IMG/VR virus record: IMGVR_UViG_3300020185_000118
Span: 1 to 38,842 of that record
Direction: 5' to 3' (one strand)
From: a virus
DNA: 38,842 bases
A model generated the notes under the pieces. It was not told the origin of the DNA, made no database searches, and was given only the letters and a program-made list of their open reading frames with translations. A program made the position numbers and the translations under genes. This document shows, piece by piece, positions 1-9,900 of the stretch. Within the stretch, counting starts at the first letter, position 1. Every line of letters starts with the position of its first letter.

Positions 1-1485
1 AAATAGCTTCTCTTGTACGTCTCTGTTCTTACGTTTAGCTTGTGACTCTTTGAAACTAGTGGCACTTCCCCCAAGTATACCTACAAGTGCACCGATAATG
101 AATTGCTCTCTTGATTCAGGGTTAGAAAACGTTTCAGACGCTCTCTTCCCTATCTGAGGAAGAGCTTCACCTAGAGCTTTTATTCTGCTAGTATCCATCA
201 TCCCCTCAACTAGCTCTCCTAGACCTGCGTCATTATAGCGAGCCATTTGATAGTCTGTAATACCTTCTTGTATAGCATATTGAGAAGCTTCTTCTGTTCC
301 CTCAGATGCCATTGTAGCTAGAAAAGGAGCACTAAACCTAGCTCCCTGTGCTACTTGTCTAAATCCTCCTGGAAGATCTGCAAGTTTGTCAACGACTAAA
401 CCTTTACCGGTCGCTCTTTCAGCTGCTGTTGTTTTTCTTAGAAAAGATGAAGTTATGTTTCTAGATTTGAATGGCTTTAACAGCCCTCTAAATGCAACCG
501 CGTTACTTGCAGTAAGTACAGCAACGTTCCCATAAAATGCAGAAGCTTCAGCTTCCTGAGCTTGCATCTTAAGTTGTTGCATTTCCTGAGAAGTCAGGTT
601 AGGATCTTCTCCTCTAAACTCCTTATCCTTTTTTGCTTGTGCTACAAGCTTTTCATAAGTTATACGACCTGTCTCCCTGCCTTCTAATGCAGCTTCTCCT
701 AATGAGGAGTAAAAAGCACCTTCCATATAAGCAGCAGCTCCTCCGACCTTTGATGTCCAGAATTTAGTATTTCTATATGTGTTTAAAGACTTAGCAACTC
801 CTGCACCAGAAGCTAAAGACTTACCTGTTTTATATGCAGCTAATGCTCGTGAAATCTTTAATGCTTGTCCTGCTCTTCCTATTATACCAAGTCCCCCAGT
901 TGCATACATACTTGCAGCAGTTCCCAAGAAAAATCCTACGCCGTCAAACACCTTATCGCTAAAAAAGTTTGCTGTAAATATACCAGCAAGTGTTCCCTTG
1001 TTAGCTATCTCCTCTCTAGTGTAGTAGTGAGGCATGGACTTTCGAATAGACTCTCTCCACTCTTCTGTGTCTATTGCTCTAGCATGTTTTGCTTCATATG
1101 CAGCTAAGCTTTTTTCGCTGAAAGATTTACTTGTATCAGTAGCATAGTCTAAGAGACCTGCCATTCCTGTAAAAGTGTTAACAAAAGATGCGCCTGCAGT
1201 TACACCAAGTTTTGTAAATCCCCTGCCGTACTTTTCCCAATTACTTTGTCTCTGAGCTCTAAGATCTTCGTAGTCTCTGGTTCGTGCAGAGACATCTAGC
1301 CCGTAATCAGAATAGTTAGAAAAGTCTCCTGTACTGACTGCTCCAAATAAACCTTGAGTTTGCGCACCTCGGTCTTTGGGTCTGTATGCTACTGCTCCTT
1401 CAGGAAGTAGTGCTCCAAGGGGATCAGTTGCTTTAGGGTTTGGGAGTAATCCAGTAAGAGGATCAAGTGATTGGTTGTCGCTCAT
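1..1485 (-). CDS. Large internal/cargo protein candidate, N-terminal 495 residues (partial)
   Basis: An open frame runs from an ATG at 1485 to the left edge without a stop, so the C-terminus is missing. It begins MSDNQSLDPL three bases after the stop of the preceding 876-aa gene. The visible part is rich in Ala, Gly and Ser. It has hydrophobic stretches near residues 180-215 (DGVGFFLGTAASMYATGGLG), and near 475-485 (FIIGALVGILGG), separated by charged helical sequence (for example around ERATGKGLVV and EGTEEASQYA). I recognise no enzymatic motif. Position after the muzzle and two other large proteins matches the place where crAss-like phages keep giant cargo/ejection proteins, so an internal virion protein with membrane-active segments is the best inference. 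Function is otherwise unknown. Confidence 0.7.
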   Translation of the reverse strand, partial: MSDNQSLDPLTGLLPNPKATDPLGALLPEGAVAYRPKDRGAQTQGLFGAVSTGDFSNYSDYGLDVSARTRDYEDLRAQRQSNWEKYGRGFTKLGVTAGASFVNTFTGMAGLLDYATDTSKSFSEKSLAAYEAKHARAIDTEEWRESIRKSMPHYYTREEIANKGTLAGIFTANFFSDKVFDGVGFFLGTAASMYATGGLGIIGRAGQALKISRALAAYKTGKSLASGAGVAKSLNTYRNTKFWTSKVGGAAAYMEGAFYSSLGEAALEGRETGRITYEKLVAQAKKDKEFRGEDPNLTSQEMQQLKMQAQEAEASAFYGNVAVLTASNAVAFRGLLKPFKSRNITSSFLRKTTAAERATGKGLVVDKLADLPGGFRQVAQGARFSAPFLATMASEGTEEASQYAIQEGITDYQMARYNDAGLGELVEGMMDTSRIKALGEALPQIGKRASETFSNPESREQFIIGALVGILGGSATSFKESQAKRKNRDVQEKLF

Positions 1486-1488
1486 ATT

Positions 1489-4119
1489 TTATTGATTAGT
1501 CTGCGCCTTCAGTGTATTATATTTTTCAATAAAATCAGCAAGATTGTAGGATGCTTCTAGCGGTTCGCCATCTACCCCAGAACCTTTAACGTGTACTCTG
1601 CTTATACCTGCTATAATACCTAGGTTATCGTCTCCCATTTCTCGAATAGTAGGGAACATTGTTATTTCCAAATCTGTTCCGTTGATGTTCTTGTTGAAAG
1701 TGACACCGTCTTTCGGTGAAACTGCTCCTGGTATATTTATCATCAAAGATAAAGCATCGTTTGTTAGCTGCATACCTGGATTATCAAATTCATTGTTGAC
1801 TCTACTTTGCATAGTAGGGTCAAAGCTTGAGATAACATCATCGTATAACATTGTAACAGAAGAGGCTCCTAGTGTAGCATCTCTGTCTGCTCCTGTAGCC
1901 TTCTTTAACTGTAACACAACACCAGCCTGCATTCCTGAAGCAGTTGGAACCTGTGTAAATCTTACGTCAGCTATTTGTGCAAGTCCTATATTTTCTCCTA
2001 AGAGCTCCCCTACTGTGTTTATATTTCCTTCTGTTCCTGCGGGGACAATAATATTAGAATTAGCATAAGCAGAAAGATCCTTGCCTTTAAGTTCATTTAA
2101 AATCAGCTTCGACCTAGTGCCTTTCTTATCATCTCCAAGAGCCACTGAAGTAACATCCATAGCGTAATTTACCTTGCTTTTTTCAGACAAAAATTCTACA
2201 GATTCGTCATGTGCTTCTGATATGCTCTTTTGAATAATCTTATTTATAGCGCTGGACATTTCTGTTACTCTAGAGTCTTGATAGTATGTAGGTCCAGCTT
2301 TTAGGCCAGGACTGTTGATCTGCTGCACAGTTCCGCCCCCAGTTTTAACTGCACTTTTGTCAACCTCTACAGAAGAGGCTAAGGCAATCATTTCTTCTGC
2401 CTCTTCCCTATCTACTCCAAATAGCTGTTGTGTTATCTCTAAAGCGCTTTCATTTGCGTCAACTCCGGCGTTAGTAAGAAGTGCAGATGTAGAAGAGATT
2501 GCAGGTAATATATCTTTTAACATGACAATGTTAGCTATTTCCCTGGCTCCTTGCTGAGGCTCATCCTTTGTCACTGTTATAGTGTTACTATTTTCGTCGT
2601 AGACAAAATTGTTTTCAATTGGTTGCTCTTTAAAGTACTCACTGAGAGAGCCTGCGGGGATCATCATGTCGATTGCAAAATCTGAGACAACATCTGAAAC
2701 AAACGTTTCTGCAAATCCTCCATACGAGTTTTTAAGAAGTCTTTGTGACAACTCTGCTTCTTGTCTATATAACTGTATTTGAGAGTCAGCTGCATTAAGG
2801 GTACGTGCAATAGTAGCTCTGTCAGCTTCTGGGTTAGCACGCATTATATCGTCCATCAAAGTTGGGATATCTTGAAGTCTGTCCTCTAACGATTGTCCGT
2901 TACTCTCTAATAATTCTGCGAGTTGTGGAAGCTGGTCTAGAACAGTCGCATAGGCCAAGTTTGTAGCTTCTCCTACTCTTTCAATATTAGCGTTAATAGA
3001 AGCAGCAGTTACTTTTTCGTCGTCTCCTATAATATTAGCTGCTTTTATTTGAAACTCCCCTCCAGGTGTAGTAACTCGGAATGCTCCTGCATCTAATCTA
3101 TTTTCTTCTAGCTTTTTATTTAAAGCGTCAGCATACGTCATTTTGTAGCTTCCCCCATATGCACTAGGTTGTCTAGTAGCTAAAGCAGTTCCCAAGTAGT
3201 TAGAGGCTTCTTTGTTGTATGCTATTGCACGAGCTGCACGTCGTTTGTCTCCCAATGATGCGGTAGTTCTTATTCGATCTACAGCGTCTGCTCCTGCAGT
3301 TTCTTCTTGCTCTTTTAGATCATATGAATGTTTAGCTAGTATACTATCAATAGTACCCTCATCCATGTCAAGCGTAGTGAAGTCTGCAGTTTGTTGCATG
3401 TACGCAGAAACATCAGGTCTATTAAGTATATTATTGGTAACTGCCATTACAGCTTCCTGCGGGATATACTCAACTGTTTGTCCTTCTTTTTCTACAGCGT
3501 AAACTAACCCATCTGGGCCTTGCTCATAACCCTTTACTGTATATCCTCCTTGTTTTACTTCAGGTATATCATTAAGTGCGTCAAGTATCTCTTGCTGTAC
3601 ATCTACATATTGTGCAATAGCAGTACCACCATACATACTTGATTTGTTTACTTTCCCGTTCTCATCAAGCTCAATCCCCTTGTACGCAGCATAGTCACCA
3701 TCTTGTTCAGTAAGTCTGCTTTTCTTAAGCCATCCTTGGTAATCAGACATAGTGATCTTACCCTCCTCTAGCATCTTCTCTTTTGCTTCCTTATCTGTCT
3801 GATATCGTGTGTAGTTTTCTACAAGAGGAGATGCTGTTTCTCTGTAGCGTTTTGCAAGTCTACTTACAGGCATAAACATATTCTCATAGTCACCTCTTTC
3901 TGCAAGTCCATCGATCTCTGACTTAGTGTTATTGTACAAATCATTGTACATACGTTGGTCATTTTCAAATGAAGCGACAGTAAGATCGCTCATAGATTGC
4001 GAGATAGCATCTTGAGCTTGGAAGTTATGGAGATATCTCTCCTTGAGCATCGCTGATGTTTCTGTAGACATAGGGTCTACAAATTGACTAAGCGGCTTGT
4101 ACAAGTTTCTATATGCCAT
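1489..4119 (-). CDS. Large virion/internal protein candidate, 876 aa
   Basis: The gene starts MAYRNLYKPL and its ATG overlaps the upstream TAA by one base (TAATG at 4119). The first 150 residues are charged and predicted helical (STETSAMLKERYLHNFQAQD and onward), and the rest mixes helical and beta-like segments. No signal peptide, long membrane span or catalytic motif is visible. The N-terminal pattern of a short Tyr/Pro-rich start, then a long helix, resembles uncharacterised structural proteins that I recall downstream of the muzzle gene in crAss-like phages. I infer a structural or packaged role from position only. It is followed after three bases by another large internal-protein candidate. 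Confidence 0.75.
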   Translation of the reverse strand: MAYRNLYKPLSQFVDPMSTETSAMLKERYLHNFQAQDAISQSMSDLTVASFENDQRMYNDLYNNTKSEIDGLAERGDYENMFMPVSRLAKRYRETASPLVENYTRYQTDKEAKEKMLEEGKITMSDYQGWLKKSRLTEQDGDYAAYKGIELDENGKVNKSSMYGGTAIAQYVDVQQEILDALNDIPEVKQGGYTVKGYEQGPDGLVYAVEKEGQTVEYIPQEAVMAVTNNILNRPDVSAYMQQTADFTTLDMDEGTIDSILAKHSYDLKEQEETAGADAVDRIRTTASLGDKRRAARAIAYNKEASNYLGTALATRQPSAYGGSYKMTYADALNKKLEENRLDAGAFRVTTPGGEFQIKAANIIGDDEKVTAASINANIERVGEATNLAYATVLDQLPQLAELLESNGQSLEDRLQDIPTLMDDIMRANPEADRATIARTLNAADSQIQLYRQEAELSQRLLKNSYGGFAETFVSDVVSDFAIDMMIPAGSLSEYFKEQPIENNFVYDENSNTITVTKDEPQQGAREIANIVMLKDILPAISSTSALLTNAGVDANESALEITQQLFGVDREEAEEMIALASSVEVDKSAVKTGGGTVQQINSPGLKAGPTYYQDSRVTEMSSAINKIIQKSISEAHDESVEFLSEKSKVNYAMDVTSVALGDDKKGTRSKLILNELKGKDLSAYANSNIIVPAGTEGNINTVGELLGENIGLAQIADVRFTQVPTASGMQAGVVLQLKKATGADRDATLGASSVTMLYDDVISSFDPTMQSRVNNEFDNPGMQLTNDALSLMINIPGAVSPKDGVTFNKNINGTDLEITMFPTIREMGDDNLGIIAGISRVHVKGSGVDGEPLEASYNLADFIEKYNTLKAQTNQ

Positions 4120-6965
4120 TACTTTCTTTTTCTTTTTATCTTCCCAATCTTACGTACATACCCGCCCCGCTTAGATTGTGTAGTTTGTTGTTGAGCTTGC
4201 GTCATAGCGTTTGTAACAGCTTCAACTCTTTCTCCGTCTTGAGCGTTATAAGTAGGAGCTCCTTGGGACATTCGAGCAGCCTGTTCTCGCAGCTGAGTAT
4301 CGTTCATCCCAAAGTAATCAGACTTCTTTCTTTTAGATTGTCTACGAAGCTCTTCTAAATACTTTTGTCTTGTGTACTCTCCCCCAATTTGAGAAGCTTC
4401 TGCAAAACGTTCTTCTGCTTTATATGCTCTTATGTCATTAGCATATTGTGCAGTGTTAGTACCTAGTTGGTTAAACGCTAGCATACGCTTTTCATACTCA
4501 TTTTGATCACGCTGATTTTGAGTAGCCGCATTAAACTGTCTTGCTTTAGTTACGTTCTGTGCATCAAATTGAGATGCTCTAAGATTACCCATCTCTTCTT
4601 GCGCTGCTAATTGCTTATTGTTTCTTGCTTCTGCATTAGCAATTTGCATGTTGTTTGATCTTTGCTTTTCATTTGTAGCCATCATAGCTGCTATGGCTCC
4701 TGGCCCTGCAGCTTGACTTTGTATGAATTTATTTGCAGCATTACTACTTGCGGAAGAAGCTGCTCGTTCAGAATTAAAGTTTACTCTAGGCAGCTTTATT
4801 CTTCCTGTAGTAGCTGCTGCTACTTTATTAGGTTGTGGGTATTTAGAATTAAGCTCTGCTAAAGGCCCCATCAATTGATAAGGTAACAGTACATCTTTTC
4901 TAAGCGTTATCCCAGTAGTAGGTATCTCTTCTGGTATTTCTTCTGGTATATCTTCCGGTATATCTTTTTCACCATCGTCATCACCTCCTGTAATTTCTTC
5001 TTTGGAAGCTCTTTTCGTGTAAGGGATATAAGCACTTACAGTTTGTTCACCAACTTTACCATCAACTCTAATTTCACTTGCTTCTGGTGCGTGTGCATTG
5101 TAAGCTTCTTGAAATTTTATTACAGATTCTGGATCTGTGGGATCAAAGTTTTCCCAATCGTCATACCAAGGATTGTTGGCTTTGAGGCCTTCTACTTCTG
5201 CTAAGGTAACTGGGTCTCCGTCATCTCTACGGTACAAACCTTCCTCAGTTTTATGTTGTTCTTCTGGAAAACGTCTAGCATATGCATTTTCTGCGTCTAG
5301 CTCAAAATCACCAGCAGCAGCGTCTGCGGGTATTGTTCCATATGAATCGTTAGCAAAGAAACTATAATCAGTAGCTCCTCCTTCTTCCATAATCATCTTA
5401 GGATTCCTTTCCCCATTTTCATCTCTCCCCTCACGCTTAGCCACTTCTTCCTGCATTTTAGCAAGCTTCTGTATATCAGCTTGTGTTCCTCCACGCTCTA
5501 ACATCTCTTTATGCCGCTGCGCAAATGTCTTTTTTCCTACTTTAAGAAAGTCTGAGAAAATGTAATCTCCAGGTCCACCATTTTTCATATTTACTTTGTC
5601 CATAGTTTCTCCTCCTTCTACTTCAGTTTGAGCATCTAACATGATACCACCTTTAGAATGCTTAGGTCCCATAAACTCGACAGCCCCACCCGCAAGTGGT
5701 TTCATATAGCTGCCTCCAGCTTGTTTGCTGTTCTTTAAATTTTCTTCAGTAGGAGCTCCTTTAGATCCAGGCTTACGCATAGACTCTCCCGAGCCTTCTG
5801 CTATACGTTTACGTTTGGCATGAATGTTTGCCCAAAGACCTCCTCCTTTCATTTGATAACCAGGAAGATACGAGTTAGTTTGAGAGTTACCAATATTGTA
5901 ACCCTGATCTTGACCTGTACTAACCATAGACTGCTCAAAAGCACGTTGTTCAGAAGCTCCTATTTGTTCTTCCTGTTGCAGTCTTTTTTTTTCTTCTTCT
6001 CTCGCAGCTAACTTCTTTTTACGTTGATTTACAAGTGCCATGCCTCCCCCGACAAGTCCTGCCCCAATTAGACCTATAGGTCCCCCAAGAGCAGTGCCTG
6101 CTCCAAGCATTGCAGCAAGACTTACCCCAGTGCCTGCTCCTGCAATAGCTCGACCTGCGCCTTCTCCAAAATTTGTTTTAGTATCGTCTTTATCATCAGA
6201 TATATGTTCAATGCCTTTTCCAGCTAAAGCTGCAGCTGCTGCAATAGGGCCAGCACCAATTGACGCACCAGCGGAGCCTGCAGTAGCTGCAGTACCGGCT
6301 GCATTGCCTGCGGCTGATACTCCCTCTGCTCCAGCTTTTGCTCCTTGTCCATAATTACCAAGGTTAGCTAAAAGCTGTCCTGTAGTATCTGAAGCTTTGG
6401 CAACTTGTTGTGCATTAGCTGTTCCTTTAGCAATTTTAGCCATACGGCTTGCTTGCACAGCGTTCTGCAATCCCTCTCTCCCAAAATCATCAGCAATATC
6501 AGTAGCACCTGTTTTTACTCCTTGTTTAAATTGAGCGTCTTTAGCCCGTTGCCTCTCTTGAGCGGCGTCAAGTTGTTGTTGTTGACTTGCAGCAACTTCT
6601 TGTTGAAGTTGTGCTAATTGCTGTTTAGCTTGTTCTGCCCCAGCCATTCCAGACATGGTACTAGTGTATCCAGATGTTGCCGCAGAAGTAGGCATTGCGT
6701 ACGGATTACCTCCTGCGGTGTACTCACCAAGTTTATATCTAAAGACATTACGGGTAAGTTCCTTATTTATTCCTTCGCGTTTAGCTTTACGCTGACCACG
6801 AACAAATTGACGAAACTCTTTATTATCATCACGATCTAATTTACGGCTTGCTTTGTTGTCCGTCCTAGTAGACGCTCTATTTGATGCGTTTACTTTACGA
6901 GTTTCTTTTCGGTTTAGTTTCCGGGCTTCTCTTCGGTCGCCATCTCTTCTACTCTTTTTGCTCAT
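4119..6965 (-). CDS. Internal virion (ejection/cargo) protein candidate with glycine-rich membrane-active segment, 948 aa
   Basis: Residues 1-70 are extremely basic (start MSKKSRRDGD, many RK pairs). Residues 108-145 are Gln/Ala-rich and coiled-coil-like. Residues 205-312 are Gly/Ala-rich and hydrophobic, including a glycine-zipper-like stretch (GTALGGPIGLIGAGLVGGG, 290-308), followed by a basic patch. Residues 433-453 carry a GPKHSKGGIML...EVEGGE motif, and residues 466-482 read GDYIFSDFLKVGKKTFA. I recall this pair of motifs from conserved structural proteins of crAss-like and related Bacteroidota phages. An acidic IPEE/IPED tandem repeat lies near residues 666-681, and the C-terminus is basic. 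It starts two bases after the muzzle gene. A DNA-ejection or membrane-penetration role is inferred from composition and position. Confidence 0.8.
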   Translation of the reverse strand: MSKKSRRDGDRREARKLNRKETRKVNASNRASTRTDNKASRKLDRDDNKEFRQFVRGQRKAKREGINKELTRNVFRYKLGEYTAGGNPYAMPTSAATSGYTSTMSGMAGAEQAKQQLAQLQQEVAASQQQQLDAAQERQRAKDAQFKQGVKTGATDIADDFGREGLQNAVQASRMAKIAKGTANAQQVAKASDTTGQLLANLGNYGQGAKAGAEGVSAAGNAAGTAATAGSAGASIGAGPIAAAAALAGKGIEHISDDKDDTKTNFGEGAGRAIAGAGTGVSLAAMLGAGTALGGPIGLIGAGLVGGGMALVNQRKKKLAAREEEKKRLQQEEQIGASEQRAFEQSMVSTGQDQGYNIGNSQTNSYLPGYQMKGGGLWANIHAKRKRIAEGSGESMRKPGSKGAPTEENLKNSKQAGGSYMKPLAGGAVEFMGPKHSKGGIMLDAQTEVEGGETMDKVNMKNGGPGDYIFSDFLKVGKKTFAQRHKEMLERGGTQADIQKLAKMQEEVAKREGRDENGERNPKMIMEEGGATDYSFFANDSYGTIPADAAAGDFELDAENAYARRFPEEQHKTEEGLYRRDDGDPVTLAEVEGLKANNPWYDDWENFDPTDPESVIKFQEAYNAHAPEASEIRVDGKVGEQTVSAYIPYTKRASKEEITGGDDDGEKDIPEDIPEEIPEEIPTTGITLRKDVLLPYQLMGPLAELNSKYPQPNKVAAATTGRIKLPRVNFNSERAASSASSNAANKFIQSQAAGPGAIAAMMATNEKQRSNNMQIANAEARNNKQLAAQEEMGNLRASQFDAQNVTKARQFNAATQNQRDQNEYEKRMLAFNQLGTNTAQYANDIRAYKAEERFAEASQIGGEYTRQKYLEELRRQSKRKKSDYFGMNDTQLREQAARMSQGAPTYNAQDGERVEAVTNAMTQAQQQTTQSKRGGYVRKIGKIKRKRK
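4921..4968 (-). repeat. Four-copy 12-base tandem repeat inside the 948-aa gene
   Basis: Four consecutive 12-base units (plus-strand consensus ggtatntcttct, with 1-3 differences) encode IPED/IPEE tetrapeptides on the minus strand. They form a short acidic linker between the motif-bearing half and the basic C-terminal half of the protein. Slippage could change copy number in frame. Confidence 0.8.
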
Positions 6966-6967
6966 GA

Positions 6968-9900
6968 TTATCTAAAGGATTGTCGGAATTTAGTACCTGC
7001 GGAATACAAATATATTAAATTACGTTCTAAATTGTCACTTATAAGTCTAACTCCTAGGAAATGATCTACAAATTTCTTATGGTTGTACCACTGCTTAGTA
7101 GTATCTAGATAAGCAGGATTTATAACACCCTCTTCTATAAACATAGACCTGTTTGTAAGAGACGTCGTAGATCCTACATTAAACACGTCATGTACATTTA
7201 ACTGGTTATTTGCTATTACTGCTGCAGTGTTTGTAGTCTGTGCGCTGAGGTCTCTAAAATCATTAATATACCAGAACCTGTCAACTAGTCTAGCGTTCGT
7301 TAGGTAGTATATATCTCTTGCTCCTGACAGTTGAGTACTGTTGTACGTGTAGAAAGAAGTAAATGCAGGAGACGTATGCTTGTCTGACATGTCAGGGTAA
7401 ACTCCGTTTATTCCTACTACTTCTGCCCAGTACCTAATTGCTGTAAATATTTTAGGAATTCCTACTTGGGAATTATCAATGTATTCTACCTCAAAGTTAT
7501 ACTGGGTATCATAAAATTTACCTGGATTGTTTAGATCTGAGTGTTCCCATACGTTTGTAGCGGATGTGTTAACAAGGCCGTAGTATTCTTTTTGCGTGTT
7601 AGCAAATAGATTTGGGAGATAACTGTGTCTGCTGCCCCATACTTTTAATTCTGGGTAATACGACATAGTCCATCCTGCTGGTCTAAAGTTTGAGGTATCA
7701 GAGAATTCAAAGATTGCTTTTCCACCGCTACTTGGGAAGCTTCCTGATATAGTTATGTTTGTCTCAGTTACTAAATCAATTTGTACATCAGAGTAGCCCC
7801 CTGTTAAAATACCAAGAAGTGCTCCTGTAGGAAGGAGCTCTCTTTTAGATAAAATAATTCTTTTGTACTTAGGATCATATACAGCGTTAAACCCAAATAG
7901 ATGAGTAGGAGCGTCAAGGTTTCCTGCGTTTTCGAGATCGATATACGTTTGTATCTTATATGGTATGTTATCTAAGAACCATTTCTCCATTCCTAAGGAG
8001 CTCAGTTCTTGAATACTCTCACCCATCAGATATACCTTTCGATCTTTACGATTAACAAAGAATTGCCCAAACCTAGTAGTTAAGGAGGCAAACTGACAAT
8101 CAGTACCTCCATACCCCTCTGTTGTTGGGATCATCTCGTCAGGACTTTGTTCAAAGATGTCTCCACTGCCTACAAACGCTTGCGTGTTATCACTGAGGCC
8201 TAACTGCTGTCTACCTCTAGTGACAAATAAACTTCGCTCTGTGTGCAGATAGAGGATACTTCCTAGAGTAAATAGCTTTGTAATCTCCCCTCTGTTTCTA
8301 GGAATATCTTTATAATCTAAAGACAAGAAGAATCTATATTTATCCTGTATACTTCCGTCGTCCACCGTAGATCGTATAGTTCGAGTAGGATACAGGGTAG
8401 GATTGAATAACTTCTTAGGTAAAGGAGAAGTTACTTTAATGTCTTGAACAGCAGAGTAGTTGTTCATGTACAGCAGATGTTCTGACTTTGTTTGATCATT
8501 GTCAGGACCGCTAAACAAAACATCTGCACCTGTAGATGCATCTAAGAACATACTTTCTGGAACAGTTACTCCTTCAGAGGTGTCTCCCTGGTGTCTAAAT
8601 CCAAGCAAGTCATCTGATTCGCAATAAAAATTAAACACTGTTGCATACGGGTCTACTGGCCTATACTTAGGTTGCTGATTAGAACCGTTAACAGAATGTA
8701 GCCTGTAGGGATTAGTTGCCCAGTTCCCAACATCTGTAAGACCAATAGAAAAAGCGCCATTGCTCGGTCCCCTGTAGAAATTAGCTCCGTAATCTTGAGA
8801 TGTAGACCTAAAAGAATGTCTATTTACAAATGTGTCTCCTCCAAATACTGTATCTGTTTTGTACACATACGGATTCTCATCATCTTGTCGTGCTCCTGCT
8901 GTGCGAGCTTCATCCAAGGCCTGATAGTAACCTGTCCAAACTAATCTTTGTTGATCAAAGGGTTTGTAAACATTAGTTTTGTAACTGCATAAGTTTACTA
9001 GATAAACAGTAGGCCAGGATGCGTATGAGCCAGGATTTGATATGTGAGCGAGAGCATTTAGTTGTGCAAGCTCATAATTTGATCCATTGCCTGACGGATT
9101 GGTGGCGGAACTCCACTTCGCTTGTGTCCACCACTGTGTTCTTTGTCGGTAGGGAGCAGAAGATGCTACTGTTAGTGGGATTGGGTAATTTCTGTGTTCG
9201 AGTAAAGCAGGAAGTCCTGATACAAGACCAAAGGCCATACATGATTCCCCAGCAAAGTGCATAAGGTAATCTGCATTTTTAAATGCCCCACTTTCAGAAT
9301 TCTTAAGTAATGTGCTGCCCGTTATATATGTCTTACTGTTACTTTCTAACGCTAAAACTGTTTGATAATTATTAAGCCAGTAACCGTATTCTTCTCGATT
9401 GCTAGTGTAAAACCAACTATTTATTGTTGAGTCAGCGAAGGAGCTATTCACATAATTAGGATTATGATATCGAGTGGCTACTAGTACTGATGTGTAATAA
9501 TTTGTAACGCCCGGAAGGCTTGCGAACGTAGTATCGTCTGGGTCTGTTACTGTTACAGCTTGGACCGCGTTGTAGTCGTCACCTCCACCTGACGGGTTCG
9601 TCCATTCATACCACTGTGTATTCCCGATTGTAACATTTATCCAGTCTGTATCTATCATGTAAGGCTTGTTGTCGCCTGCTTGTTTTTTGTTTCCTCCATG
9701 ATACATGCGCATTGTGAGGATTTTCTGCACATCAATGTGAGACGCTCCACTAAGCGTATGTTTGTTTTTAAGAAGGTTAAAATCATGAAAAGTAAATACA
9801 GATAGCGCTTTTCTTGCTTTACCTACTAGACCAGGAATGTTTTTTATTGAAGGAAGATTTGGCCCATAGGGAAGCATACCTTTTAAAAACCAAGCATCTA

